A stretch of DNA of 64,000 bases from assembly GCF_022539505.1 (NCBI RefSeq), contig NC_061510.1, positions 94,256,292 to 94,320,291 of the forward strand, written 5' to 3'. Within the stretch, counting starts at the first letter, position 1. Every line of letters begins with the position of its first letter. The notes beneath the pieces are model-generated. The model did no database searches, was not told the origin of the DNA, and saw nothing but the letters and a program-made list of their open reading frames with translations. Below are positions 10,262 through 23,239 of the stretch, piece after piece. Source of the stretch: Lolium rigidum. Its lineage: Eukaryota; Streptophyta; Magnoliopsida; Poales; Poaceae. The position numbers were made by a program, and so were the translations under genes.

Positions 10262-12240
10262 TTGAAAGGACGAGATATCGCCTAGAGGGGGGTTGAATAG
10301 GCGTTTTAAAAACTCTTACGAATTTGGCTTGTAAGAATGCGGAATTAAACTATGTTTATTTTACAAGCACAAACCCTAAATATGCTAGGCTCAATTAAGT
10401 GCAACAACAACAACTAGAGATAAGCAAGATAGGCACAAGATATATATATATATGAACAACAAGTGATAGCAAGATATAATAGATACTTTAAGCTTGATGG
10501 CTATCACAAGGAAAGTCAGCGCGGGCATAGAAATAACCGAGGCACGCGGAGACGAGAATGTATTCCCGTGTTCCCTTCCTTTGCAAGAAGGTACGTCACG
10601 TTTGGAGGGGTGGAGGTCCCACGGAGGATTCCCCAACGCCACGAAGGCTCACCCTATTCTCCGAGTCAAACCCACGAAGGATAATGGCCCTTTTCTTATG
10701 GTTAGATTTTCCTCCACTTCGGAGATGGCAAGCTCCTCACAATCTTTCTTGAAAAGATCACTGGAGCACCAACCGCCAAGCCAACTAGGAGGTCTCCCTC
10801 CAAGAGTAACAAGCTCACGGTCTCTCACTCGAACTAATCGTGGTGGAGAGCTCAACACTATGCAATGATGCAAAGCAAGAACACTAGAGGTGTTCAAATC
10901 CTTCACACTCAAATCCCACAAAAGTAACAAATGCTAGGATGAGATTAGAGAGGAAGAACAAAGAGGAAATCCACAAATGACTCCAAGATCTAGATCCAAA
11001 GGGTTCCCTTCACTTAGAGGAGAAATGGATTAGTGGGGATTGTAGATCTAGATCTCCTCTCTTAGATCCCTCAAGAATGAGCAAGAATCATGGGGGGAAT
11101 CAAGAGATAGGGCAAGTTCTTCAAAGTCAACAATGGAGGAGAGATAGTGTAAGAACTTACTCAGCCCAAGGTGGAAGAAGGGTTATTTATAGCCCAAGGG
11201 AAAATATAACCGTTGGGGAGAACAACGGGCAGAAAAACGACCTAGCCGGTCAGCCAGCCTGCTCACCGGGCGTGGCGCCGGACCGGCCGGTGGGACACCC
11301 GGTCCTTCCAGGTCTCAGACCGGGCTAGGCCAGCAGCTGCCGGGCGAGGTACCGGGCCAGAACCGGGCGGCTTCAAGGCTCACAGTATATGTGCCCGAAT
11401 GTCACCGGAGCAGGAGCCGGCTTGTGCCGGGATGTCCGGTCCATAGGTCGGCGCCACCGAGCCAGGCACCGGGCCGACCGGTTGAAACCGGACGTGAGGC
11501 CGGGCGGGCACCGGGCGATGGTGCCAGGCTCCCTGGAATGTGCCCGGATGACACCGGTCCTAGGGCCGATTGGCGCCGGGCCAGCCGGTGAGACAGCCGG
11601 CACTGCCGGGCGTGGAACCGGAAAATGCAGGACCCCTGAAGACCTTTTCTTTTTTTTTTCTTTTTAAACAGAAAATGCTCCCAAACTCCGATTGACATGA
11701 AACTAATTTTGTTGGAAAGATAACGACAAATAGAACCCCAACAAAAACTGGAAATATGGACACTCCTCACAGGATATTTTTAGAGATTCTAGAGAGGGAG
11801 TCTCCCACCGTCAAGAAATGGTGAAGACGTCCAAACTCGAAAACGCAATAGAAGATGCATGTGGATTCCGTTTTCGATGAACTTGGGCTTGTTGTAAAGC
11901 TAGCAATAAGCTCAAGAACCTCACATAGATAAACACCAAGAAGTAATGGGGATATGCAAAGTATGCAAAGGGTTGAGCTCACTAAGACGGTGTGATCAAG
12001 TTACCCAACCGAAAGCCCCTCTTGATAGTGCGGCTATCTATCCTATAACCCGGTCTCCCAACAACCACCTTGAGACCGGTAAAAGGAAAACCTAGCAAGG
12101 CCATACCTTTGCCTTGTGCATCCCGCTTGACCTTGATGATAACTATTCAAGCTCCACTCAAGCCGGAATGCATCAATTGATCATTGTTGCTTCATGAAGT
12201 TGGATCCAAAATGGTTAGACTAACCACAATACATAGGATA
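10262..12240 (-). mobile_element. 2-kb LTR-like repeat, copy A (probable solo LTR)
   Basis: Matches 51610-53888 in reverse complement over nearly its whole length. Its promoter-like TATAAATAG box reads on the minus strand (near 11190). The outer end on the left, TTGAAAGGACGAGATATCGC, is a sequence often seen in Triticeae repeats. There is no polyprotein. Open readings inside it (for example 10494-10868) also occur in copy B but are proline/serine-rich and have no domain, so I treat them as non-coding. Confidence 0.6.
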
Positions 12241-12242
12241 CA

Positions 12243-13439
12243 CACTACAAGAAAAAGTTCTGATAGACAACGTCCCAAAATCGTCCGCTAAGGGGTATTT
12301 TTCGTCGCCTATGGGCCTAACCCGACGATATGGGTTCTGTTGTCGAAACTGCGTCAGGCAAAGTCCTACGACGATTTTTCGGTCCGTCGCGCTTGGGCGC
12401 CCTTCCGCCACGGAAAATCGGACCGTTGCGAAGTGTTTCGGGAGCCCGTTGACTGCGCGACGTCATGCAAGCCGACACGTGGCGGACGCCGTTAGCGGCG
12501 GTTAACGGCGTTAACCGCTGAAACCCCGTGGTAGATGGTAGGCCCACACGAGGCCTGTCACGTCTTAAGCGGGCCGACCCATTAAGTTTGCGGGCCGGGC
12601 CAGCTAACTTAGTTTGATCGGTCAAGCATATAGCTGGGCTGGTCCATTAGTTACGTGGGCCGGGCCTAACCTCTAAGGTTGACTGGTCAAAACTAAAATG
12701 GTCATGTGGGCCGGGCCGAAAGCACTCGTTTGACCGGTCAACAGGGAAAAGGGTCGGCCCACAAGACATGCGGGACCCACTTTCCTGGTATCGGGCCGGC
12801 CCATTTACCAAGTGGGGTCCACATTAAAGCAAGTGGGCCGGCCCAAGAAGTTATTGGGCCGACCCAATTAGCATGTGGGTTCCACTATCCTACTATCGGG
12901 CCGGCCCATTTAGTACGTGGGGTTCACAATATATCAAATGGGCTGGCCCAACAAGCCAGTGGGCCGGGCCAAAAACACTGGTGGGTCCCACATTCCTGTT
13001 AAAGGGCCGGCCCATTAAGTACGTGGGGTCCACCATGTAGCAAGTGGGCCGGCCCAATAAGATAGTGGGCCGGGTCAAAAACACAGGTGGGTCCCACATT
13101 CCTGTTAAAGGGCCGACCCATTTAGTACGTGGGGTCCACCATATAGCAAGAGGGCTGGCCCAACAAGAAAGTGGGCCGGGCCAAAAACACAGGTGGGTCC
13201 CACATCCGTGTTAAAGGGCCGGCCCATTTAGTATGTGGGGTCCACCATATAGCAAGTGGGCTGGCCCAACAAGAAAGTGGGCCGGGCCAAAAACACAGGT
13301 GGGTCCCACCTTCCTGTTAAAGGGCCGGCCCATTTAGTATGCGGGGTCCACCATATATCAAGTGGGCCGGACCAACAAGATAGTGGGCCGGGCCAAAAAC
13401 ACATGTGGGTCCCACTATCGTGTTAACGGGCCGGCCCAT
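12243..13439. mobile_element. CACTA (En/Spm) element end, truncated by an LTR insertion
   Basis: The CACTACAAGAAAAAG terminus at 12243 is the canonical start of one grass CACTA group. It is followed by a CGACGATT-rich subterminal zone and then the 106-bp tandem array. The element is interrupted at 13440, where a minus-strand LTR begins, and its other end is not in the window. No transposase is present in the visible part. Confidence 0.75.
12690..13439. repeat. 106-bp tandem array, about 7 units, each with GGGCCGGCCCA
   Basis: The motif GTGGGT(C/T)CCAC recurs at 12875, 12981, 13087, 13193, 13299 and 13405, a constant 106-bp spacing, with an earlier diverged unit near 12770. Each unit also carries the palindrome GGGCCGGCCCA and GTGGGCCGGGCC. 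This fits CACTA subterminal repeats, which bind transposase. Confidence 0.9.
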
Positions 13440-15039
13440 TGATGGCGTGTAACTCACACGTTCGTTGGGAACCCCAAGAGGAAGGTATGATGCGCACAGC
13501 AGCAAGTTTTCCCTCAGAAAGAAACCAAGGTTTATCGAACCAGGAGGAGCCAAGAAGCACGTTGAAGGTTGATGGCGGCGGGATGTAGTGCGGCGCAACA
13601 CCGGAGATTCGGCGCCAACGTGGAACCTGCACAACACAACCAAAGTACTTTGCCCCAACGAAGCAGTGAGGTTGTCAATCTCACCGACTTGTCGTAACAA
13701 AGGATTAACCGTATTGTGTGGAAGATGATTGTTTGCAAGAAAACGAGTAAAGAACAAGTATTGCAAGCAGATTTGTATTTCGGTATAAAAGAATGGACCG
13801 GGGTCCACAGTTCACTAGAGGTGTCTCTCCCATAAGATAAAAGCATGTTGGGTGAACAAATTACGGTCGGGCAATTGAAAAATAGAGAGGGCATAACAAT
13901 GCACATACATGTCATGATAAATATAGTGAGATTTAATTGGGCATTACGACAAAGTACATAGACCGCCATCCAAACTTGCATCTATGCCTAAAAAGTCCAC
14001 CTTCGAGGTTATCATCCGAACCCCTTCCGGTATTAAGTTGTAAAACAACGAGACAATTGCATTAAGTATGGTGCGTAATGTAATCAACAACTACATCCTT
14101 AGACATAGCATCAATGTTTTATCCCTAGTGGCAACAGCACATCCACAACCTTAGAACTTTCTGTCACTGTCCCACATATCAATGGAGGCATGAAACCACT
14201 ATCGAGCATAAATACTCCCTTTTGGAGTTAAAAGCAAAAACTTGGCCAGAGCCTCTACTAATAACGGCATGCAAGATCATAAACAACACATAGGTAATAA
14301 CTTGATAATTAACATAACATAGTATTCTCTATCCATCGGATCCAGACAAACACAACATATAGTATTACAGATAGATGATCTTGATCATGTTAGGCAGCTC
14401 ACAAGATCCAACAATGAAGCACAATGAGGAGAAGACAACCATCTAGCTACTGCTATGGACCCATAGTCCAGGGGTGAACTACTCACTCATCACTCCAGGA
14501 GGCGACCATGGCGGTGAAGAGTCCTCCGGGAGATGAATCCCCTCTCCGGCGAGGTGCCGGAGGAGATCTCCAGAATCCCCCGAGATGGGATTGGCGGCGG
14601 CGGCGTCTCCGGAAGGTTTTCCGTATCGTGGCTCTCGGTACTGGGGGTTTCGCGACGGAGGCTTTAAGTAGGCGGAAGGGAAACGCGGGGGCCACACGAG
14701 GGCCCCACACCACAGGTCGGCGCGGCCGGGGCACAGGCCGCGCCGCCCTATGGTGGCGGCGCCTCGTGGCCCCACTTCGACTCCTCTTCGGTCTTCCGGA
14801 AGCTTCGTGGCAAAATAGGACCCCGGGCGTTGATTTCGTCCAATTCCGAGAATATTTCGTTACTAGGATTTCGAAACCAAAAACAGCTGAAAACAGACAA
14901 TCGGCTCTTCGGCATCTTGTTAATAGGTTAGTTCCGAGAAAATGCACGAATATGACATAAAGTGTGCATAAAACATGTAGATATCATCAATAATGTGGCA
15001 TGGAACATAAGAAATTATCGATACGTCGGAGACGTATCA
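13440..15039 (-). mobile_element. 3' LTR of a minus-strand LTR retrotransposon
   Basis: On the minus strand it starts TGATACGTCTCCGACGTATC at 15039 and ends …CACGCCATCA at 13440, a 1.6-kb LTR with TG/CA ends. Immediately upstream (minus sense, 15040-15050) is the purine-rich AAGCTTGGGATGC tract, which acts as polypurine tract and makes this the 3' LTR. The GC-rich block at 14480-14820 is part of the LTR and not a gene, although it gives open readings on both strands. Confidence 0.8.
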
Positions 15040-16712
15040 GCATCCCAAGCTTAGTTCTGCTCGTCCCGAGCAGGTAAAACGATAACAAAGATAATTTCTG
15101 AAGTGACATGCCATCATAACCTTGATCATACTATTTGTAAACATATGTAATGAATGCAGCGATCAAAACAATGGTAATGACATGAGTAAACAAGTGAATC
15201 ATAAAGCAAAGACTTTTCATGAATAGTACTTCAAGACAAGCATCAATAAGTCTTGCATAAGAGTTAACTCATAAAGCAATAAATCAAAGTAAAGGTATTG
15301 AAGCAACACAAAGGAAGATTAAGTTTCAGCGGTTGCTTTCAACTTGTAACATGTATATCTCATGGATAATTGTCAACATAGAGTAATATAACAAGTGCAA
15401 TATGCAAGTATGTAGGAATCAATGCACAGTTCACACAAGTTTTTGCTTCTTGAGGTGGAGAGAAATAAGTGAACTGACTCAACATAAAAGTAAAAAGAAT
15501 GGTCCTTCAAAGAGGAAAGCATCGATTGCTATATTTGTGCTAGAGCTTTTATTTTGAAAACATGAAACAATTTTGTCAACGGTAGTAATAAAGCATATGA
15601 GTTATGTAAATTATATCTTACAAGTTGCAAGCCTCATGCATAGTATACTAATAGTGCCCGCACCTTGTCCTAATTAGCTTGGACTACCGGATCATCGCAA
15701 TACACATGTTTTAACCAAGTGTCACAATGGGGTACCTCCATGCCGCCTGTACAAAGGTCTAAGGAGAAAGCTCGCATTTTGGATTTCTCGCTTGTGATTA
15801 TTCTCAACTTAGACATCCATACCGGGACAACATGGACAACAGATAATGGACTCCTCTTTAATGCATAAGCATGTGGCAACAATTATTATTCTCATATGAG
15901 ATTGAGGATATATGTCCAAAACTGAAACTTCCACCATGAATCATGGCTTTAGTTAGCGGCCCAATGTTCTTCTCTAACAATATGTATGCTCCAACCATTA
16001 AGGTGGTAGATCTCTTTTACTTCAGACAAGACGGACATGCATAGCAACTCACATGATACTCAACAAAGAATAGTTGATGGCGTCCCCAGAAAACATGGTT
16101 ATCGCACAACAAGCAACTTAATAAGAGATAAAGTGCATAAGTACATATTCAATATCACAATAGTTTTTAAGCTATTTGTCCCATGAGCTATATATTGCAA
16201 AGGCGAATGATGGAATTTTAAAGGTAGCACTCAAGCAATTTACTTTGGAATGGCGGAGAAATACCATGTAGTAGGTAGGTATGGTGGACACAAATGGCAT
16301 AGTGGTTGGCTCAAGGATTTTGGATGCATGAGAAGTATTCCCTCTCGATACAAGGTTTAGGCTAGCAAGGTTATTTGAAACAAACACAAGGATGAACGGT
16401 GCAGCAAAACTCACATAAAAGACATATTGTAAACATTATAAGACTCTACACCGTCTTCCTTGTTGTTCAAAACTCAATACTAGATATTATCTAGACTCTA
16501 GAGAAACCAAATATGCAAACCAAATTAGCAAGCTCTATGTGTTTCTTCATTAATAGGTGCAAAGTATATGATGCAAGAGCTTAAACATGAGCACAACAAT
16601 TGCCAAGTATCAAATTATCCAAGACATTTTAGAATTACTACATGTAGCATTTTCCAATTCCAACCATATAACAATTTAACGAAGAAGAAACTTCGCCATG
16701 AATACTATGAGT
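15040..16712 (-). mobile_element. internal (3' untranslated) region of the same retrotransposon, cut by the gap
   Basis: AT-rich sequence follows the LTR without coding domains. It begins with the palindromic CTGCTCGTCCCGAGCAG (about 15057-15073), a sequence regularly found next to this LTR type. The polyprotein region would lie beyond the N gap. Confidence 0.6.
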
Positions 16713-16812
16713 NNNNNNNNNNNNNNNNNNNNNNNNNNNNNNNNNNNNNNNNNNNNNNNNNNNNNNNNNNNNNNNNNNNNNNNNNNNNNNNNNNNNNNNN
16801 NNNNNNNNNNNN
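16713..16812. other. assembly gap, 100 N
   Basis: Exactly 100 N. A round 100 usually denotes a gap of unknown size. The left and right flanks belong to different repeats, so the true missing length could be several kilobases. Confidence 1.
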
Positions 16813-19244
16813 GGCGCAAGTAAGTACTTCATCTCCTCCTTCTCTTCTGTGCGCCTCCCTTGCTATTTTTCTTCTTCCTCCTCATGATCTGTTGCTCTCT
16901 GGTGATCCTGTGATCACACAGAGCTATGCCATAGTTGCTAAACCTTCCAGTGCTGCTACATACTTGCAAGCTCATGGCCAATTTACCGATTCTTGATGCC
17001 GGCGATGTTGCTTTGCTTGCGATTCATGCTTTACTTGCTTCTCTGTTGCTCCTAGCATGCTCTGTGCTTGCCGGACTGCTGCTTGTGCTTGCTTATGAAC
17101 TTGCTATGCCATGCTATACTTGATTATGGCTTGCTTGTGCTTACTGGCATATCATACTTGTTTGTCTAGGTGTACTTGTGATGTATCAGTGACACTTGTG
17201 TGTGCCAGTGGTGCCTGTGATATGCTTATGTGCTTCCTATGCAAGCTAGTGATCCATTGGATCACCCTTTGCTTGTTGGCTATCTTCCCTGTGTAACTTG
17301 ACTTGATTCAATTGATCCATTTGATCAATTAATTGTCAGTGATGGCTTACTGATTAATTATGTGGCTAAGTGATTCAATTCCTTGTGATGCTGATGCTCA
17401 AGCATCACTATGTTGTTGCCTATTCAAGCTGCTGGACTTGCTCCAGTGGCTATGATGCAGTGATTGAACTGTGTTGCTTAATAGTATGCTATTGTCAGTA
17501 TTAAGCATGGATCTGTGATAAACTCATGCTTGAATTAATTAAGTTATGATGAACTGCTTATGCAGTAATGATTTAAATGTCTTGCTTGCAAATGATTTGG
17601 CTATTAATGATTGTCTAGCAAGCAATTGAATCTGAATCCATTCCTGGATAATGATGTGCTATATTTGGCTTTCTTTTAATTGGTGCTAAGTGTGATATGA
17701 CCTCAGTGGCCTTGCTACTGATTGGTTGCTCACCTATTTAATTTGATCTTGTGGCTACTCAACCTTTGCTTGCATATTTGGGAATCATACTTGATATGAA
17801 TGCCAATATGCTTGCTCGATGAAAATCTAGGGTTTACTGATGGTTCATAGCTTAGGATTTACTGTGTAGTCTTATTAGCTGCTAATCCTTGCAATTCATC
17901 TACTGGTGCTATCTGTGCATCTGATCTGGCTAGTGTATGCATCTGTGCATGTGTGCTAGTTTCTGTGTACAAGATCTGTACCTAGATGCTTTCTATTTTT
18001 AGTAGCTTTTTGACTGGCAGTAATCCTTGGTGAAAACCAAGTGATGATCTACCCCTTTTGAGCATCTTCTCACTCCCATGATTCTATCATGCTCACATGA
18101 TGGATCAGATCCACTGGATCTGTCCAGGAACTTGGTATACCTTGTTCCAGCTCCTAGTGTGAAATATTTGGTTGATGCAGACTTGGGGTTTTTGTGCACA
18201 GCCCTTCACCTCCAGTTTCTGGTTGAGCTTCTCAGGTCACCATGATTCCTGGGGGCTAAGTGGTTGTGTTGGTTTCTGTTCTTGAGTATGAACTTGATGA
18301 ACTGGTGCTTTTTCTTACCTGCACCCTTACCTGGTGATTTGCATATGTGGTCGACTGTCCTGGTTCTAGGGTTTGTGTGCTATTTATATGGTCTCTACTT
18401 CTTCCCTGGCCATGACACACAAGCCTGGTTACTTTATGACTCACCCCTTGCATTGCCTTGCTGTTGCTTGGCTAGCAACAACCTTCATATGGTGAAACTT
18501 GAGCCCCTGTGGCCTGCTCAGTGTTGGTCTGCCTATGCCTATCTTGTGCTGTCCAGGAATTTGGACAAGCACAAGTGTGCAGTGACAGTTTTACTGTCCA
18601 AACTGAATTTCAGTGATTGGTGTTAACTGTCCAAACTGAATTTCTAACACTTATATTCTGGCTAGTACCTGTTATTTGTTTTGCAGGTTTGAAGGTGAAT
18701 ATGACCAGAAGATCATCCTCAAGCCACTTAGTTTAGGTTTAGTTTAGAATAACTTGGAATTTTCCTTTTCTTTTAATTCTGATCATTATGTCTCAATTCT
18801 TGTATCAAGAATATTGTAAAGACTTTGTAATTGTGTTGTATATCAATAAAGCTCAAGTTTTTGGTTTATGAGCTTTTGTATAATGTAATGTGTATATTCT
18901 TGATTAAATATTGTATTTGATATTCACTTTGAAATTCAAAATGATTTGAATTTATATCTTGTGTTTAAATTTTAAATTCATTGTTTATATTGTGTGATGT
19001 TTATATTTAAAAGTTTAACACTTATCAAATGCAATCATTCCCCAAAGTAACAAGATACAAAAGAGATCATGTCGAAATTTCCTTAACTCACATTGCCTAA
19101 CCCTAAGTGCAAAAATGAGAGAGAACCTCGATCCCTCTTAGGTTTAGTTGCAATAAGGCGCGAAAATTTCCCCCGTTTTGCGATGAAATGCACATCCCAT
19201 TTCTAAATCTACCCTTCGTTGTTCCTATGTTCTGGGTTATTACA
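16813..19244 (+). mobile_element. long LTR (5' side lost in the gap), probable plus orientation
   Basis: There is no domain-coding ORF in 2.4 kb. A TATA-like CTATTTATATGG at about 18369 and AATAAAG at about 18845, followed by roughly 375 bp ending …GGGTTATTACA at 19244, match the U3-R-U5 order of a plus-strand LTR. The sequence changes abruptly at 19245 to GC-rich coding-like DNA. Orientation is inferred from these signals only. Confidence 0.55.
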
Positions 19245-19554
19245 ACGCTCTTCTGCAAGCAACGACTACTCGCAAGAAGTGACGGCCCCGAAGACAATGG
19301 TGGGATACAACACCATGTGCATGTCGTCCTTGAACGACCATAGCGCCTGGACGGGGAGCATGGAGGATGCGACCGCCCTGTCCATCACCGAGAGCGGCAT
19401 GCCGCTTGTCGACCTCACGCGCAACGATGGCGAAGCTAGCCCCAGCGGCGCGGTGAAGGAGGAGTCCGCTGACCCTCGCGGCAAGCAGAACGTTGTGACC
19501 GACGACGACTACAAATTATTCCAGTACTACAACCGCTTCAGACGCCGTCGTTAG
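19245..19554 (+). pseudogene. 3' end of an unidentified coding sequence, truncated by the LTR
   Basis: Directly after the LTR end the + strand is open with coding-like GC content for about 103 codons and stops at 19552-19554. It contains MVGYNTMCMSSLNDHSAWTG and DDDYKLFQYYNRFRRRR at the C-terminus. An AATAAA-type signal follows near 19606. I do not recognise the family; it could be the last exon of a host gene or a gene piece carried by a transposon. The 5' part is missing, so as it stands it is a fragment. Confidence 0.4.
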
Positions 19555-21532
19555 TTTATTTTTATGTTTCAATTTAGTCGGATTTTATTCAAATTCTTGT
19601 AGTATATAATAAATTTGAATGAATTTGAGTGTTTTATATTTAATTTAATTTTTAAACATTTTTATTTGGAGGACGCACACCCAAAAACCGCACCACGCGG
19701 TGGCACTCCCAAACGTTCAATTCAGTCGTATTTGCCTATGTATCGGCGAATGACACTAGAATGAATGAGTATTTTTGGTTGATTTTTACCAGCCGAGCGT
19801 ATACGCATATGCTGGTTTGCATGACTAAAAAGAAAACCCAATCCAGCAGTTCAATCGTATGCTTACACTATTGATTAATTCCTCTAATTCATACGGCACT
19901 GACACATGGGTGATGTGTGTCTGCAATAAATCAAGTCTACGCCGTACTAGCTAGATCCCCTTCAACCTTATGTTCTCATTCTGTAGCGCCAACCGAGATG
20001 TTGAGGTCCACCCGTACGATCGGTTAGCTGCAATAATCAACCTACTGCTATCGATAGATTCTAGACATAACCAATAATGTATACTATAATAGTGTAAAAT
20101 CTCAATACAAACTACTTTTACGTTACACAAAAATAACAAATTCCGATAAATTTTATAGACAATAGTACACAATTCAAGACTATTAATTTTGTCAGATTTT
20201 ATCAATTTTGTGTAGTCTAGAATACAAATCAGTTTGCATTAAGAGTTTACACCATTGTAGCATACATCATTGGCTACCACTAGGATTTTTTTATCAGAAT
20301 TTTCTGAAGGTTTGAAATACAAATTTTGAGTCTTTTAAAATAATGAGCTACATATAGCTCGGCCTGCAAAACGCCACACTCATATATATATGTACTATAA
20401 ATATAAAATATTATAGAGAACAACATATGGCATGTATATTGCATAATAATAATGCTCCACTAATATAATTAAGATGTTTTGGAAACGTAGATTTCGAAAA
20501 AGTCTTATATTAGTGAACAAAGGTTGAAGTAATAGTATAGGAACTCAGACCCATAAGAGAAGCACGGATTTTTGGTTCACGAGATACACGGATCTCGTTT
20601 TTTCAACGGTTCAACAAAAAGGCGACTTAAAGGTTAAAAAATTCAGATCAAAAGTTATAAATGTCGGGAACTAACACGAAAATATCTCACCTCGAAATAT
20701 CCACTATTTTGGGCTGCACAAAAGTAATAAAATCTAACATCTAAAATAGTGAGCAGTGCAAATCTTCAAACGTCCAGAATTTGTCAGGTTTTGTCCTTTT
20801 TAAAGCCTAGAATATAAGGTATTTTGAGTTAGATTTTTTGTGTTGGTAGAGTACATAATTATCAAAAATTAAACTTTAAAATCATGTTTTCAAATTTTGA
20901 AAAAATAAAGGGCTCCATGACACATGAGCTCCGAAGTGATTTTCCGCCATAAGAGAAACTAATATCTAACGAAGCTAAATATATCAACCATTACATACTA
21001 CACATTCTCTATGACAAGTTTACCAAGAGACTTAGTAACACAAACCTTTTTTCTGGAACAATTGATGTATTTGTAACTAAAACTTTGACACAAAGGCGTC
21101 CTCAATGCATGAAGACATCACAATGACTTCCACATATTTAGACTTACGCCAGAATTAGAACATGGGATTTTTCATCTAGTCATATTTTTATTCCATGTTT
21201 ACCTTTTATTACCCGAAATGACGTTTACTTTTTAGCACACCTTGTAAGAGGATTAAATTATGTCGATAGTTGAAGTTTATTTGGAAACCAAGAGGTATCT
21301 AAAATTTCATAATACTTTTAAATATAAATAAATAAGTATCTCTAGCTGCGCAAATTTGCGCATTCACCTTCTAGTTTATGTGACATGTACCATGAAACCC
21401 CTGCAGAGATAAATACTCTAAACATGAAAATAGATTGGGATAAGATAAACCTTTTGAGAGACATTTTTTCAAATATTCACATTTAGAAATAAATTTATAG
21501 AACATGAGCTAGCTATATTTTGCATCACTATA
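19555..21532. other. AT-rich intergenic stretch
   Basis: No gene found. Part of it (20990-21290) has a diverged second copy at 22490-22760. Confidence 0.5.
20990..21290 (+). repeat. diverged direct duplicate, copy 1
   Basis: Shares an ordered series of words with 22490-22760: CATTCTCTATGACAAGTTT / CATATCTTCGCGAGCAAGTT, TTTGACACAAAGGCGTCC / TTTCACACAAATACATCC, TTTAGACTTACGCCAGAA / TTTAGACTTATGCTAGAA, and TTTAGCACACCTTG / TTTAGCATGCAATATG. Same orientation, about 1.5 kb apart. Confidence 0.6.
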
Positions 21533-21846
21533 TACCTCGCCATGGGCAGCCCGGCCCGGTCGGCCGGCCCGGCCTAGCCAAAAATTCATGGGCCAAGCCC
21601 GACCCGACCATGCCTCCGGGCTGAGCCTGGGCATAATTTTTTGGCCCGATGGTCAGGATGGGCAGGGCCTAGGCCTTGATTTTGCGCAATTAATTTAGTG
21701 AAATGGCCCGACCCGAGGCCTGATGGGCTTTCTATGTGATGGGCCGGGCCTAGGCCTATTTTTTCAGCCCGACGCTCGGGCCGGGCCGGGCCTGGGCCGG
21801 GATTTTCCACGTTGGCTTTGGTCGGCCCGGCCCGAGAAATGCCCAG
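21533..21846. mobile_element. GC-rich MITE, hAT-like, inverted ends
   Basis: TATACCTCGCCATGGGCAGC at the left and the inverse GAAATGCCCAGGTATA at the right bracket a 0.3-kb block full of GGCCCGGCCCG / CGGGCCGGGCC in opposite orientations, within AT-rich DNA. GGGCA-type ends suggest hAT, but I could not confirm an 8-bp target duplication. Confidence 0.5.
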
Positions 21847-22489
21847 GTATACACTATATACACACTTAATTTGTTTTATCGGACATCCAAAAGTAAGTTT
21901 CTTGTCAAGACGAAAAAAAAGTGTGGCAACATGTTTTGATCAAATAAAGACGTGGTTTGGTTCATTTGCTACACTTTGGTAAGTTTATAACAAATTTACT
22001 TCTTAAAAAAATAGGAACTTATATTCCTTGGTTAAATCAATGGTGCTTAAATTATAACATTTCCAAATTGCCATCGACCGCCGACACCCATGTGGATGAA
22101 TATCCTACATTTTGCAAATGGGCATGCAAGCATACCAAACACGCGCCTGCGCTATTAACGTCCAATGCTCAGTCCGCTCCCCTTACCGGCACAATAAAGT
22201 TGCTTTGCGTCCTCTCGCTTCTCTACCTCGTGTTTGAATGCTTAATAGACTCTTGATATGGAACTACACTAGCAAAGGACTGGATTGCTCTAAGGTGCGA
22301 CTTAATAACCGGAAAATGTTGACTAAGTACTAGCTTGTAAACTATATTTACTTACACTATGAAAATGAATCATGTATAGCGACACATAATATGCATATTA
22401 CAAAACAACAAAATTGTAAATAAAAATAGATGTTAGAAACTTATAGTCATAAGGTAAACCAGTGAAATCAAATGGAAAGTAATGATTCC
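21847..22489. other. intergenic, nothing identified
   Basis: AT-rich apart from a small coding-like patch at about 22070-22240 (open in + as part of a 99-codon reading). It has no recognisable domain. Confidence 0.4.
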
Positions 22490-22760
22490 ACACTACATAC
22501 TCCATATCTTCGCGAGCAAGTTTTCAAAGAGACTTTGCAATACAACTTGTTATAAAACAAGATGTGCGTGTTTTACTAACATTTTCACACAAATACATCC
22601 GCAATATAGACATGGCAAAGACTTTGGCATTTTAGACTTATGCTAGAACTAAAAGGTGAGACTTCTAACATAGGCATATTTTGATTTCACGTTTTAATTT
22701 TTTAATTACCATATAATGACTTTTATTTTTAGCATGCAATATGTTTTTGATAAATAAACA
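22490..22760 (+). repeat. diverged direct duplicate, copy 2
   Basis: Partner of 20990-21290. The similarity is old and patchy, so this is either an ancient tandem duplication or two copies of one old repeat. Confidence 0.6.
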
Positions 22761-23239
22761 TATTAGTACCAGCGGATACGAATTACACCCGTTCTCTAGA
22801 ACAAGATAATGTCACGAGCTAGACGAGGCATCAAGGATCTACACAGCCAAAAGTATAGAAAAACAAGAAAAAAAAATAGAGAATATGGAAAGAAAAAAGG
22901 TCCTGTAGAGGTGAATAGAGCCTCCCGCGTCAGGAACAACCACCCCCATTGGCACCACATGGACTTCAAAAGGGCTCTCCAAAAACCATGCTTCCATGAA
23001 GCAGGGACGGAGCTCCCTTGTAGGAAATGATGTCAGCGGACACCAATGGATATTAGCAAATCATTCACTAACTAATGTTAAATAGTAGTAATTATAGAGC
23101 ATGATCCCAGTAAAAAAGAGAGAAATTAGAGCTGCCCCAGTGCCAAAAATTTAAAATTTCTAGCTTCATCCCTGCCATGAAGGGAATCGTGCACAATCGC
23201 CACTATTTTCCGATCTTAATTAAAGTTGGATTTTGAGTT
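22761..23239. other. intergenic, nothing identified
   Basis: A lysine/arginine-rich open reading at 22809-23030 arises from A-rich DNA and has no domain. A possible left transposon end GAGCATGATCCCAGTA lies at about 23099. Confidence 0.4.

Noticed and set aside
10391..10930. Open frames of about 120 codons, also present in the second copy
   Set aside because: Shared because the LTR-like repeat is duplicated; no domain and no splice or start context.
12875..13439. CRISPR array
   Set aside because: Regular 106-bp units are contiguous tandem repeats without unique spacers, in plant DNA at a CACTA end.
14479..14960. 150-codon ORFs on both strands
   Set aside because: They fall within the GC-rich part of an LTR with TG/CA ends.
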